From Winogradskyella eximia (lineage in GTDB: Bacteria > Bacteroidota > Bacteroidia > Flavobacteriales > Flavobacteriaceae): 64,000 bases of DNA. The stretch spans positions 186,001-250,000 of the forward strand of contig NZ_QRDV01000005.1 in NCBI RefSeq assembly GCF_003386165.1, written 5' to 3'. Both the position numbers and the translations under genes were made by a program. Shown piece by piece: positions 35,357 through 44,352 of the stretch. The stretch's first letter is position 1. Each line of letters opens with the position of its first letter. The notes beneath the pieces were generated by a model. It saw only the letters and a list, made by a program, of their open reading frames with translations, was not told the DNA's origin and made no database searches.

Positions 35357-36433
35357 TTAATGTTCGCCATAGCCAACATCATCCATCTTTCCTTTAAATA
35401 CACGATATTGAATGGTAAAATATGCAATAACTAAAATAACTGCAATTACAAACCAATAGACACCAACGGATAAGCCATATTCATGAGCTGCAACATTGTA
35501 TAGAGTTAAATCTGGATTAATACTATTTGTAGAAGGTAATACTTTTGGAAAAATTGAAGCTACAGTTGATGCTAATCCTCCTCCTAAAAACAAAGAAGAA
35601 AACAAGAAACCCATTCCATGTTTTTTAAAAGTTTTTACTTTAAACAAACCAAACAAACCTGTAAATGTAATTACTGGAAAAATCCACAACCAAGGATTAT
35701 CTATAAAATTATGAAATGGTTTTGGCTCAATAATATGCCAAATTAAAAGCGACACAATAACTAAAGCTAACAGTACAAAATTAAGACTGAAAACTACTTT
35801 TTTGAGCTTTTCATTTATAGCTGCATTGGTTTTAAAAATAATCCAATTGGCACCATGAATGGTTAATGCCACGACTCCAACAATTCCTAATAAAACAGTG
35901 AACCAATCTAAAATACCTAATTGTTCTGCTTGTGGACTAAACGTTGGATTCCAAAGTGGTAAAAAGAAATAGTGTGCTTCGTAAGTAGAAACGCCATCAA
36001 CAACATTTCCCAAGTTTACACCTCTAACAACATTTCCTAAAGCCACTCCAAAAAATAGTGCTAATAGTAAGCTTGCAATTCCGAAAGCTTTGTCCCAAAT
36101 AGTTTCCCACATTTTATTGTGAATTTGCCCTCTTAGTTCTAAACCAATTGCTCTAAAAATAAGTAACCATAAAATCATAATAAGTGGCAAATAAAACCCA
36201 CTAAATGATGATGCATATAAAGTTGGAAATGCAAAAAACAAAACGCCTCCTGCTGCAATTAACCATACTTCATTGGCATCCCAAAAAGGACCAATGGCAT
36301 TAGTTATTGCCTTTTTATCTTTTTCCTCTTTCGCAAAAAACAGATGAATGATTCCTGCTCCAAAATCGTAACCATCTAAAATTACATAAACAGCTAACAT
36401 TGTCATTAAAACGATATACCAAAATAATTCCAT
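35357..36433 (-). CDS. cydB: Cytochrome bd ubiquinol oxidase subunit II
   Basis: This 358-residue inner-membrane protein has about eight to nine TMs. It starts with the family pattern WYIVLMTMLAVYVILDGYDFGAGI and contains AIGPFWDANEVWLIAAGG and FRAIGLELRG. It is the partner of CydA in the high-affinity oxygen reductase. It lies 2 nt downstream of cydA. Confidence 0.96.
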   Translation of the reverse strand: MELFWYIVLMTMLAVYVILDGYDFGAGIIHLFFAKEEKDKKAITNAIGPFWDANEVWLIAAGGVLFFAFPTLYASSFSGFYLPLIMILWLLIFRAIGLELRGQIHNKMWETIWDKAFGIASLLLALFFGVALGNVVRGVNLGNVVDGVSTYEAHYFFLPLWNPTFSPQAEQLGILDWFTVLLGIVGVVALTIHGANWIIFKTNAAINEKLKKVVFSLNFVLLALVIVSLLIWHIIEPKPFHNFIDNPWLWIFPVITFTGLFGLFKVKTFKKHGMGFLFSSLFLGGGLASTVASIFPKVLPSTNSINPDLTLYNVAAHEYGLSVGVYWFVIAVILVIAYFTIQYRVFKGKMDDVGYGEH

Positions 36434-36435
36434 AA

Positions 36436-37770
36436 TTAGTGTTGTTGATTTAGTTGTGGTCCTTTGTTGATAATTTTACCTGCTAACATTAAAAATAACA
36501 TTCCTAAAAGAAGATATAAACCAATAAAACCAAGTAATGTAAATAAGGTGTTACCTGAAGATACCGTTGGTGATGCACCATCTGCTGTTCTTAATAAATT
36601 GTAAACCAACCAAGGCTGCCTACCTAATTCTGCTGTATACCAACCTGTTGTATTAGCGATGTATGGAAATGGTAACATAAACATTAGTGACCATAAAATC
36701 CATTTGGTTTTATATAGTCGATTTCTAAATAATTGTACAACAGCTAAGAGCATTAAACCTATAAAAATAGTTCCTAAGCCTACCATAATATGATATGAGT
36801 AGTACAATCCTGGAACATTAGTTGGGTGTACACTTTCATCAAATTCATTTAAGCCTTTAATTTGTGCATCCCATTCTTGATAAGTTAGAAAACTTAAAAT
36901 ATTTGGCACTGCAATTTTGTTATCGAGCTTTTTTTCTAGCATATTTGGTTGCCCAATCAATACAATTTCTGAGCCACCTTCTTCCGTTTCAAAAATACCT
37001 TCCATTGCTGCAAAAGTTACAGGTTGGTGTTCTACTACATTTTTAGCAGCCCAATCTCCTGTTGGAAATGCTACTAATAAACTAGAAATTAATCCGAAAA
37101 TAACACCTGTTTTTACAAATAACTTTCCGAATTCATTATGCTTATTATTTAATAAATAAAATGCACCAATAGCAGCAACCACAAATGAAGAAGTTACTAA
37201 AGATGCGGCTTGATTATGCAAATATGATGGCAGCAACCATGGATTAGAGAATAATGCTCCAAAATTATTAAGTATGAATTTACCATTTTCAAGAACCTCG
37301 TAACCTACAGGATACTGCATCCATGAATGCGTGGCAATAATTAAATAACCACTTGCCCAAGAGCCCAAAAAAACTAGAAAACCGGTGACAAAATGAAGTT
37401 TATGTCCCAACAATTTTTCTCCAAATAAAAAAAGTCCTAAAAAGGACGATTCTAAAAAGAAGGAAAACATACCTTCCATAGCTAAAGTTTGACCGATAAT
37501 ACCACCAGTAAGTTCTGAAAATTTAGCCCAATTGGTACCAAATTGAAATTCCATTGGAATACCAGTAACGACACCCATCGCAAAGTTGAGTGCAAAAATC
37601 TTCATCCAGAATTTTGCTGCATCGTTATATTTTTCAATTTTTGACCTTAGAAATTTCCATTTAAAATAGACTATCAGTAACGATAATCCCATGGTGAGTT
37701 GCGGAAATAAATAGTGAAATGTAATCGTAAATGCAAACTGCATACGATCATAGAATAGCATATCTTCCAT
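36436..37770 (-). CDS. cydA: Cytochrome bd ubiquinol oxidase subunit I
   Basis: This 444-residue inner-membrane heme protein carries His19 in FAFTITFHYLFPQ (heme b595/d ligand region), the GVVTGIPMEFQFGTNWAKFS segment, and GWYTAELGRQPWLVYNLLRT near the C-terminus. The length corresponds to the short Q-loop form. It reduces oxygen at low concentration with quinol as donor. Its promoter carries a Crp/Fnr-type site, which fits induction under low oxygen. Confidence 0.96.
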   Translation of the reverse strand: MEDMLFYDRMQFAFTITFHYLFPQLTMGLSLLIVYFKWKFLRSKIEKYNDAAKFWMKIFALNFAMGVVTGIPMEFQFGTNWAKFSELTGGIIGQTLAMEGMFSFFLESSFLGLFLFGEKLLGHKLHFVTGFLVFLGSWASGYLIIATHSWMQYPVGYEVLENGKFILNNFGALFSNPWLLPSYLHNQAASLVTSSFVVAAIGAFYLLNNKHNEFGKLFVKTGVIFGLISSLLVAFPTGDWAAKNVVEHQPVTFAAMEGIFETEEGGSEIVLIGQPNMLEKKLDNKIAVPNILSFLTYQEWDAQIKGLNEFDESVHPTNVPGLYYSYHIMVGLGTIFIGLMLLAVVQLFRNRLYKTKWILWSLMFMLPFPYIANTTGWYTAELGRQPWLVYNLLRTADGASPTVSSGNTLFTLLGFIGLYLLLGMLFLMLAGKIINKGPQLNQQH

Positions 37771-37790
37771 ATGTCTTATTTTGGATTTTA

Positions 37791-37834
37791 CAAAGTTATG
37801 GTTTTTGCAAAGTTTGCTATGTTACATTAGTTAC
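37791..37834 (-). promoter_or_regulatory. Crp/Fnr-type site and -7 box, promoter of cydAB
   Basis: On the minus strand, GTAAC-TAAT-GTAAC (37821-37834; one half-site base changed) lies 22 nt upstream of TAACTTTG (37791-37798), an exact TAnnTTTG match. The ATG at 37770 follows a leader of about 17 nt. Confidence 0.7.
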
Positions 37835-37901
37835 AAATTTTAGCATTTTAATGAAAAAAGAAGCTAAAATTTAGATTGCGTAAATCATATAATCCTATTC
37901 C

Positions 37902-38507
37902 TTATAACTTTACACCTATAAACCGTATAACTTGAGCCTTTCCTTTGTGATAATTCCCTTCTGAGAGTTCTATTATTTTTTCTTCTAATGTTTTAAAATC
38001 TAATCTGGTAAATTCTTGCTTTACTTCATCTATCGAAAATAGCATAGCCTCATTTTTAGGTCCACCAGAATCGTTATTCAATTGGGCTTTTGCAAACGCT
38101 TCAAAAATAATTGTTCCGCCTTTTTTTAATAGTTGTAACATTTGTTTATGCGCTGTTTTACGGATATCTATTGGAAAATGAGTGTAGCAAAATGCAATGA
38201 CATCAAATTGTTTATGACTTGTATAATCTAACACACTTACAATTTCATAGTTGATGTTAACCTTGTGCTGCTTAGCTAAAAGCATTGCTTTTTCTCTTCC
38301 TTGTTCACTGATATCAAAAGCAGAGACTTCCCAACCTTGAGTGGCTGCATATACAGCATTACGACCTTCACCTTCCGCAGGTAAAAGCAACGTTCCTGTT
38401 TCTAATTTATCTAGCTGTTCTTTAAAAAAAACATTAGGTTCTGTGCCATAAATAAATTCTTCTTTACCAAAACGCTCGTTCCAAAAATCTGCTGGATTGT
38501 TCTTCAT
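37902..38507 (-). CDS. Class I SAM-dependent methyltransferase (TehB/thiopurine type)
   Basis: This 201-residue cytosolic enzyme shows an opening FWNERFGKEEFIYGTEPNVF, SAM motif LLLPAEGEGRNAVYAATQGW, the acidic AFDISEQG and IAFCYTHFP. This pattern is shared with TehB- and thiopurine-methyltransferase-like proteins that detoxify small thiols or tellurite. It lies 9 nt downstream of the membrane methyltransferase gene and may belong to one operon with the CstB-like gene. Confidence 0.8.
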   Translation of the reverse strand: MKNNPADFWNERFGKEEFIYGTEPNVFFKEQLDKLETGTLLLPAEGEGRNAVYAATQGWEVSAFDISEQGREKAMLLAKQHKVNINYEIVSVLDYTSHKQFDVIAFCYTHFPIDIRKTAHKQMLQLLKKGGTIIFEAFAKAQLNNDSGGPKNEAMLFSIDEVKQEFTRLDFKTLEEKIIELSEGNYHKGKAQVIRFIGVKL

Positions 38508-38516
38508 AGTTTAGTC

Positions 38517-38972
38517 TTAAATAAATCGTCTTGTTTTTTGTTGATAGTTTGAATATTGCGGAAATTTCTCTGCTAATAATTGTTCTTCATATTTAGATTT
38601 GAAATAAAAAAGCAACCATAACGCTAAGCATATTATAAATTTAAAAAGCGATGCATCGAATACAGCGTATCCTAAAGCCATTGTAATAACGCTCGTGTAA
38701 ATAGGATGTCTGGCAATTGAAAAAGCGCCATTGGTTATTAATTGACTCTTCGATACAGGTGTAGGAAATGGTGAAATCTTAGTATTTATTTGTAATAATG
38801 CCATGATTCCTAAAACGAGACCAAAAATTCCTAAAACTAAACCCGAATACCTCAACCATTCTGCAAAATGTAAAACCCATAATTGCACTGGTAAAACATA
38901 AACTAAAAACAACACAAGCTGAATACTTACATATAGATAATCCTTTATAGTTGGCTTTCCGAGTTTATTCAA
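38517..38972 (-). CDS. Isoprenylcysteine methyltransferase-like membrane protein
   Basis: This 151-residue protein has four to five TMs. The C-terminal SAM-binding pattern of ICMT/PEMT proteins is visible: LITNGAFSIARHPIYTSVI and the terminal EEQLLAEKFPQYSNYQQKTRRFI. The substrate is not evident. It sits 23 nt downstream of the CstB-like gene. Confidence 0.75.
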   Translation of the reverse strand: MNKLGKPTIKDYLYVSIQLVLFLVYVLPVQLWVLHFAEWLRYSGLVLGIFGLVLGIMALLQINTKISPFPTPVSKSQLITNGAFSIARHPIYTSVITMALGYAVFDASLFKFIICLALWLLFYFKSKYEEQLLAEKFPQYSNYQQKTRRFI

Positions 38973-38995
38973 TGGGTTAATACTTCTAATTATTT

Positions 38996-40336
38996 TTAAA
39001 ATTTAGTGACCTCATCACCTAAATCATAAACCGGTACGTTTTCGACTAGAGTACTTATTATACTTCGTCCTGCAGCACTTCTATAACCACCAGCACAATG
39101 CACTACAATAGGTTTGTTTGTTGGTATCTGCGTTTTACTTTCTCTTAACTCATTTAAAGGAATAGAAATCGCAGTTTCAAAAAATTTCCCTTCTTCTACT
39201 TCACTTTTATTTCTAATATCAATGATGGTATAATTCTCTAAATGCCCTTCAAACTCATTAGGTTTAAGCTCTTCTGATTGTTCAAAATTCACTGCATCTA
39301 AAGTTATTATACCTTGCAGTTGCTTTTCGTAACCTATTTTTGCAACACGATTTAACATTTCATCTCTATTATCTATAGATTGTATCACCAAGTAAAAAGA
39401 TTCTTCTGGCTTCACTATAGACCCTAACCAAGTTTCAAATTTATCATCCTCAGTTTCCGCAATAATATTAATACTGCTTAGGATATGGTTGTTATTAAAC
39501 TCTTCTTTAGATCGTGTGTCAACAACTAAAGCATTTTCTAAATTAGAATTATCTATCTTAAATTGAAATGTTGGTTTTGCAATACTAGTTTGAAGATTCT
39601 CTGCTCCATTTTTATTGATATCTACATTAAACCCAAAATACGAAGGAATAAAAGGTTGGTCTTTTAATATATGGCTTACAAACTGTTCTTCCGTAAGATT
39701 TTTAAAAGCCCAATTTTCTTTTCGCTCTCTTCCTAAAGTACTCTGAGAATCGGTACTCATATTTTTACCACATAACGAACCTGCTCCATGCGCTGGATAA
39801 ACGATTGTTGCGTCTGGTAAATGATTAAATTTATGCTGCATTGTATGATACATACTTTGTGCTAATTCTTCTCTTTTCGCTTTCATGTTACCCGCTTTTT
39901 CTCTCAAATCTGGTCGTCCTACATCACCAATAAATAAGGTGTCTCCTGAGAACATGGCATGATTATTTTCTTCATCTACCGCAATCACTGTTATACTATC
40001 TGGCGAGTGACCAGGTGAATTTATGGCAGAAAATATAGTCTTTCCTATTGTAACAGAGTTTCCGTCATCAAAAGCTTCATGTGGATAATTGGCTCCTACC
40101 AATTTACTCACATAAATTTTTGCGCCTGTTTCTTTATGTATTTGCAAATGACTACTCACAAAATCGGCATGTGGATGCGTCTCAAAAACGGCTTTAATTT
40201 TTGCTTTATGTTTTTCTGCTAATTGATAATAAGGTTTAGGGTCTCTTGCTGGATCTACTAAAGCCATTTCATTACCACTAATAATAGCGTATGAATAATG
40301 TGCTAATGGTTTGTCTTCAAATTGTATAACTTTCAT
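38996..40336 (-). CDS. Persulfide dioxygenase-rhodanese fusion (CstB-like MBL hydrolase)
   Basis: This 446-residue cytosolic protein has an N-terminal metallo-beta-lactamase domain (about 1-240) with iron-site motif THPHADFVSSH (His54, His56, Asp58), NSPGHSPDS and SGDTLFIGDVGRPDL. A middle rhodanese-like domain (about 255-350) lacks a catalytic Cys. A C-terminal rhodanese (about 355-446) has the active loop VHCAGGYRSA. This order and length match CstB of Gram-positive cst operons, which oxidises glutathione or CoA persulfide and makes thiosulfate. It complements the SQR gene in the window. Confidence 0.85.
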   Translation of the reverse strand: MKVIQFEDKPLAHYSYAIISGNEMALVDPARDPKPYYQLAEKHKAKIKAVFETHPHADFVSSHLQIHKETGAKIYVSKLVGANYPHEAFDDGNSVTIGKTIFSAINSPGHSPDSITVIAVDEENNHAMFSGDTLFIGDVGRPDLREKAGNMKAKREELAQSMYHTMQHKFNHLPDATIVYPAHGAGSLCGKNMSTDSQSTLGRERKENWAFKNLTEEQFVSHILKDQPFIPSYFGFNVDINKNGAENLQTSIAKPTFQFKIDNSNLENALVVDTRSKEEFNNNHILSSINIIAETEDDKFETWLGSIVKPEESFYLVIQSIDNRDEMLNRVAKIGYEKQLQGIITLDAVNFEQSEELKPNEFEGHLENYTIIDIRNKSEVEEGKFFETAISIPLNELRESKTQIPTNKPIVVHCAGGYRSAAGRSIISTLVENVPVYDLGDEVTKF

Positions 40337-40468
40337 AATTTCTCTTTTAATATTGAACTTTATGATAAACGAATGAATACTCTTATAAATTTAAAACTAA
40401 AAACTTGAAGCATTCTTATATTTATCAATTTTAGGCCAGAATTAACAATCCATAATGACTTAAATTAC

Positions 40469-40497
40469 AAAAAGAGCCTCAATTAGAGGCTCTTTTT
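40469..40497 (-). terminator. Terminator of the peroxiredoxin gene
   Basis: Arms AAAAAGAGCCTC and GAGGCTCTTTTT around AATTA form a 12-bp stem. On the minus strand it ends in a T-run, 14 nt after the peroxiredoxin stop. Confidence 0.9.
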
Positions 40498-40510
40498 AAT
40501 TGAAATCATC

Positions 40511-41236
40511 TTACTTTTTTAAGATTGAATCTAATACTAAATCTTTATCTAACTTTTTAGTACAAAAGAACCAATCTTTACAATCTAAATCTTCTGTAGA
40601 ACTCATGCGTTCTTCTGCCACACCACAAGATCCTGCAGGAGACACAATAACATCATCACCAGGATTCCAATCAGCAGGTGTAGCTACATTAAATTTATCT
40701 GATGTCTGCATTGCAATTAATGCTCTATATAGCTCATCAAAATTACGACCTAAACTTAATGGGTAATAAATAATAGCTCTAACTACTTCATTCGGATCAA
40801 CAAAAAAGACAGCTCTTACGGCTTGTGTTTTGCTTTCTCCTGGTTGAATCATACCATACTTTTTGGCAACTTCCATAGAAATATCCTCAATTAAAGGAAA
40901 CTTAACTTCTATGTTCTTCATACCATTAAACTCAATCTTGTCCTTAATAGTTCTTAACCATGCTATATGACTGTAAAGACCATCAATAGATAAACCAATA
41001 AGGCTACAATTGGCCTTTTCAAATTTTTCTTCCAAATGTGCAAATGTCATAAACTCAGATGTACAAACTGGTGTAAAATCTGCTGGATGACTAAATAGTA
41101 TGGACCACTTTCCTTTATAATCTGAAGGGTAATTAATGTCTCCTTGTGTTGTTACTGCTTTAAATTCTGGTGCTTTATCTCCAATTCTTGGCATTGAAAA
41201 TGATTGCTCTTCTTTAATTGTTTCTGTAGTATTCAT
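40511..41236 (-). CDS. Peroxiredoxin, 1-Cys/Prx6-type, copy 1
   Basis: This 241-residue thiol peroxidase has the peroxidatic motif FSHPADFTPVCTSEF, then HIAWLRTIKD, AVRAVFFVDP and LGRNFDELYRALIAMQT. The C-terminal arm contains NPGDDVIVSPAGSCG and two further cysteines (DLDCKDWFFCTKKL). It reduces H2O2 or organic peroxides. A close paralog lies at 63566-64000. Its promoter has a Crp/Fnr-type site and an exact -7 box. Confidence 0.93.
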   Translation of the reverse strand: MNTTETIKEEQSFSMPRIGDKAPEFKAVTTQGDINYPSDYKGKWSILFSHPADFTPVCTSEFMTFAHLEEKFEKANCSLIGLSIDGLYSHIAWLRTIKDKIEFNGMKNIEVKFPLIEDISMEVAKKYGMIQPGESKTQAVRAVFFVDPNEVVRAIIYYPLSLGRNFDELYRALIAMQTSDKFNVATPADWNPGDDVIVSPAGSCGVAEERMSSTEDLDCKDWFFCTKKLDKDLVLDSILKK

Positions 41237-41265
41237 AATTTTATAAGTATTTAATTAATTTATGA

Positions 41266-41309
41266 CAAATGTAGTTTACAATAGTTTTTAACTATGTAAC
41301 CTATGTTAC
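41266..41309 (-). promoter_or_regulatory. Crp/Fnr-type site and -7 box, promoter of peroxiredoxin copy 1
   Basis: The perfect palindrome GTAAC-CTAT-GTTAC (41296-41309) lies exactly 22 nt upstream of TACATTTG (41266-41273, minus strand). The ATG at 41236 gives a leader of about 26 nt. Confidence 0.75.
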
Positions 41310-41419
41310 CATTACAAGATTATTTTATTATGAACTTTGATAATTAGGATTCTAAAATTAGAATCTCGTCATAGTTATGGATACTGATAAAAGTCAGCAT
41401 TATATAAAATGAACTATGA

Positions 41420-41427
41420 TAAATTTG
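41420..41427 (+). promoter_or_regulatory. -7 box implying a nearly leaderless mRNA
   Basis: TAAATTTG (TAnnTTTG) ends only 6 nt before the ATG at 41434, so transcription would begin at or next to the start codon. Confidence 0.4.
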
Positions 41428-41433
41428 CTATAG

Positions 41434-41814
41434 ATGAAAATAAGCACACTTGTAATTACATCACTTCTTATGGTATTGATTGTATTCAATAGCACAAGAG
41501 TGTCGTTGACGTATGCTTATTATAAATTAGATCCCATAGGATTTGTAGAAAACCTCTGCGAGAACAAAGACAAACCCCAATTACAGTGTAATGGGAAATG
41601 CCAATTAATGAAAGTTGCTGAATCTCAAAATAGTGATCAAAATACTCCAGAAAGCATAATTGACTTTAAAGAACTTATTTTATACCCAAGTCCAAATACT
41701 TCTTTTCAATTAACTAAATACACACCAATTAGAAGACAATACTTTTCATCGCATTACCTTAACTTATATACTTTTAATAATACTAACGACTGTTTTCATC
41801 CGCCTAGAGTTTAA
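41434..41814 (+). CDS. Exported or membrane-anchored cysteine-containing protein upstream of a TonB receptor
   Basis: This 126-residue protein has an N-terminal hydrophobic helix (LVITSLLMVLIVFNS), then YYKLDPIGFVENLCENKDK and the compact cysteine motif QCNGKCQLMKV, and a polar His/Tyr-rich tail with a last Cys. Cysteines in C-x11-C-x3-C spacing suggest metal binding or disulfides. I do not recognise a named family; similar short proteins are known beside TonB receptors in Bacteroidota. It precedes the receptor by 66 nt on the same strand and probably shares its transcript. Confidence 0.6.
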   Translation: MKISTLVITSLLMVLIVFNSTRVSLTYAYYKLDPIGFVENLCENKDKPQLQCNGKCQLMKVAESQNSDQNTPESIIDFKELILYPSPNTSFQLTKYTPIRRQYFSSHYLNLYTFNNTNDCFHPPRV

Positions 41815-41828
41815 TTTTATTTACTGAT

Positions 41829-41846
41829 TGATAGCGATTGCTATCA
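41829..41846. promoter_or_regulatory. Palindrome in front of the TonB receptor gene
   Basis: TGATAGC-GATT-GCTATCA is a perfect 7-4-7 inverted repeat, 15 nt after the upstream stop and 34 nt before the receptor ATG. It could be an operator, an attenuating hairpin or a copy of a flavobacterial GATAGC-type repeat. Confidence 0.45.
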
Positions 41847-41880
41847 CAATTATTTGATTTAAATAAAATAGAACTATACT

Positions 41881-43983
41881 ATGAAAACATTTTACAGTGT
41901 GCTTTTATGTGCACTAATCACAGCTGTATCTTATGGCCAAGAACAAAAAGAGACCCAAAAAGATACCACAAAACAAAAAACAACTAAACTTACAGAAGTC
42001 ATTGTTACCGGAAATTTAAAAACTGATCCTGTACTTACTATTGTATCTAATAAATATGACGAAAAAATTGTGCAACCTAAAAACGTTGCCGATTTATTCA
42101 ACAATATCAATGGCTTTTCGGTTATAAAAAGAGGAAATTATGCTATAGACCCATCATTTAGAGGCGCACAATATGAGCAACTCAATATTCAATACGATGG
42201 TGGCACAAAAGCGATGCATGCTTGTCCTAACCGAATGGATCCTATAACTACACATATTATTCCTGAAGAAATTTCAAAAATTGAAATTATAAAAGGACCA
42301 TACACAGTAAGATATGGTGCCACTTTTGGCGGTATTGTAAATCTTGTTACTCAAAAACCAGACTTTGAGGATTATGGCTTACATGGTAAAGTGTCTGGCG
42401 GCTATGAAAGCAATGGAAATTCTTTAGTTAATCTTATACAATTACAATACATTAAAGATAAATACGATATTGTTGCTAATGCAGGATACAGAGATTTTGG
42501 AAATTATGAAGATGGAGATGGCACCGAAATCCCTTCGTCATTTAGAAGCACAGATTATGGTGTTAAAATAGGTTATAATTTTTCTGAAGACCAACGCTTA
42601 CAAGCCCATTGGAGACAATCTTTTGGTCGTGATGTCCTACATGCTGCACTACCAATGGATACGGAATATGATAACAGTAGTATAATTTCCTTAGATTATT
42701 CATTAGATAATATTGGGAAAACGGTTAAATCCTTAACAGCTAAAGCCTATTACAGTTACGTAGATCACTTAATGACCAATACCAACAGACCTTCTTTTAG
42801 AATGATGGAAGCTGCCTCTGGCGTTGATGCTATAACAGCAGGAGGAAAAATAGAACTCAACTGGAAACCTTTTGAAAAATTGAATATTTTTTCTGGATTA
42901 GATGCCATGTATATTGCTAGAGATGGAAAACGAACACGATTAGTAAAAATGATGAATGGTAATCCATTACCAACACCTGTGGAGTTTAATGATAAAGTCT
43001 GGCAAGATTCTTATATTACAGATATAGGCGTATTTACAGAAGCCAAATATAGTTTAGGTGCTAATACTATTTTTACTGCTGGATTGCGATATGATAATGT
43101 GACTTCAGACATACAAGATCCTGAAGCAGATTTTGAAGCCATGTACGACCTTGAAAAACGAACAGAACACAACATCAGTGGCACTGTTTCTGTTAAAAAA
43201 AGAGTTTCAGATAAATTCACTTTAGAAGCCGCTTATGGTCGTGGAGTGCGCTCTGCTAATATGATAGAACGTTTTATTAATCACTTTACGGTAGGCCAAG
43301 ATCCTTATGAATATATAGGTAACCCAGATTTAAAGGCTGAAGTTAATAATCAGTTCGAAATTGGCTTTAAAGGCAATGAACCACTAAAAAACGGCTTTAA
43401 TAGTTTTAAATATGAAACTTCTTTTTATTATTCATTCTTTGAAAACTATATTGTTGTTATTGTAGATGAAACGCTAACACGAAAGTTTAATCCGATTGCA
43501 GAGCCTAGAAATCCTAAAGTATTTAGAAACCTTGATGAAGCTTATAAAACTGGATTTGAAGCTATGGCGCAAATTGATTTTTTAGATCATTATTATTTTA
43601 AATCTGAATTTTCTTATGTGTATGCTAAAAACAAGGATTTAGGAGAATCGCTTCCATTGACACCTCCATTTACAACACGATTCGTTGTTGGAATTGAAAA
43701 GGATAAATTCTGGGGAAATATTCAATATAACTTGGTATCAAAACAAGATAATATTTCTAGAAGTTTCGGTGAAACAGAAACAGATGGTTACCAAACCTTA
43801 GATATTAGATTAGGAGTTAAACCAATTAAGAATGTTACGTTAGGAGTCGCTGTAATTAACGCTTTAGATGAAGCTTACAATAATCATTTAAACTTCTCTT
43901 TTACCAACCAAGCAGATTTTGGAAGCACGCCAATTACTGAACCTGGTAGAAATTTTTCAGCATTTTTACAATATAAATTTTAG
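41881..43983 (+). CDS. TonB-dependent outer-membrane receptor
   Basis: This 700-residue protein has a signal peptide (TFYSVLLCALITAVSYGQ), a TonB-box-like TKLTEVIVTG, and a plug domain with YDGGTKAMHACPNRMDP and the KIEIIKGPYTVRYGATFGGIVNLVT motif. A 22-strand-type barrel ends in GRNFSAFLQYKF. No carboxypeptidase-like N-terminal extension is present, so it is a siderophore/metal-type receptor rather than SusC. The plug MHACPNRMDP sequence with Met/His/Cys resembles copper-type receptors of the OprC/NosA class, which is an inference. Confidence 0.88.
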   Translation: MKTFYSVLLCALITAVSYGQEQKETQKDTTKQKTTKLTEVIVTGNLKTDPVLTIVSNKYDEKIVQPKNVADLFNNINGFSVIKRGNYAIDPSFRGAQYEQLNIQYDGGTKAMHACPNRMDPITTHIIPEEISKIEIIKGPYTVRYGATFGGIVNLVTQKPDFEDYGLHGKVSGGYESNGNSLVNLIQLQYIKDKYDIVANAGYRDFGNYEDGDGTEIPSSFRSTDYGVKIGYNFSEDQRLQAHWRQSFGRDVLHAALPMDTEYDNSSIISLDYSLDNIGKTVKSLTAKAYYSYVDHLMTNTNRPSFRMMEAASGVDAITAGGKIELNWKPFEKLNIFSGLDAMYIARDGKRTRLVKMMNGNPLPTPVEFNDKVWQDSYITDIGVFTEAKYSLGANTIFTAGLRYDNVTSDIQDPEADFEAMYDLEKRTEHNISGTVSVKKRVSDKFTLEAAYGRGVRSANMIERFINHFTVGQDPYEYIGNPDLKAEVNNQFEIGFKGNEPLKNGFNSFKYETSFYYSFFENYIVVIVDETLTRKFNPIAEPRNPKVFRNLDEAYKTGFEAMAQIDFLDHYYFKSEFSYVYAKNKDLGESLPLTPPFTTRFVVGIEKDKFWGNIQYNLVSKQDNISRSFGETETDGYQTLDIRLGVKPIKNVTLGVAVINALDEAYNNHLNFSFTNQADFGSTPITEPGRNFSAFLQYKF

Positions 43984-43998
43984 TATCACTACACAAAA

Positions 43999-44033
43999 AA
44001 AAGAGGGTAGTTAATTATTGACTACCCTCTTTT
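43999..44033. terminator. Bidirectional terminator between the TonB receptor and small membrane protein genes
   Basis: Arms AAAAGAGGGTAGT and ACTACCCTCTTTT around a 9-nt loop are flanked by an A-run and T-run, 16 nt after the receptor stop. Confidence 0.9.
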
Positions 44034-44054
44034 TAAATATATCATTAGTTTTAA

Positions 44055-44225
44055 TTAATACTCTGAGTTATTATCTTCATTAAGATTGTTAGACTCATCT
44101 TCACTTTTACCTTTTGACAAAAAGTTAATTAGGATGCCAACCAGCGTAATACAAACCAACGCGAAAATTGCAATCATAACAACTCCACCAGTCCAACTAT
44201 ATAATGCTATTAATGTATTAATCAT
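44055..44225 (-). CDS. 56-residue single-pass membrane protein
   Basis: This gene is too short for usual callers. The ATG at 44225 gives MINTLIALYSWTGGVVMIAI, a hydrophobic helix (MIAIFALVCITLVGILINFL) and a cytosolic acidic tail (SKGKSEDESNNLNEDNNSEY). The sharp division into membrane helix and charged tail, plus its own terminator, supports a real gene. It resembles small cytochrome-oxidase accessory peptides in build, but no family is recognised. Confidence 0.6.
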   Translation of the reverse strand: MINTLIALYSWTGGVVMIAIFALVCITLVGILINFLSKGKSEDESNNLNEDNNSEY

Positions 44226-44281
44226 ATGTGTGTTTATTTAGTTTTAAGAGTGTAAAATTAATAACAATAAGTTTTATTAAA

Positions 44282-44297
44282 AATGATATTTATCATT
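44282..44297. promoter_or_regulatory. Fur-like palindrome upstream of the small membrane protein
   Basis: AATGATA-TT-TATCATT is a perfect 7-2-7 inverted repeat 57 nt upstream of the ATG at 44225. It resembles the GATAAT-type halves of Fur boxes, but the spacing is not canonical. Confidence 0.3.
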
Positions 44298-44352
44298 AAA
44301 TATAAAAAACTATCAATGCAATAATCTTGTTAATAATAAATCTCAATTATTA

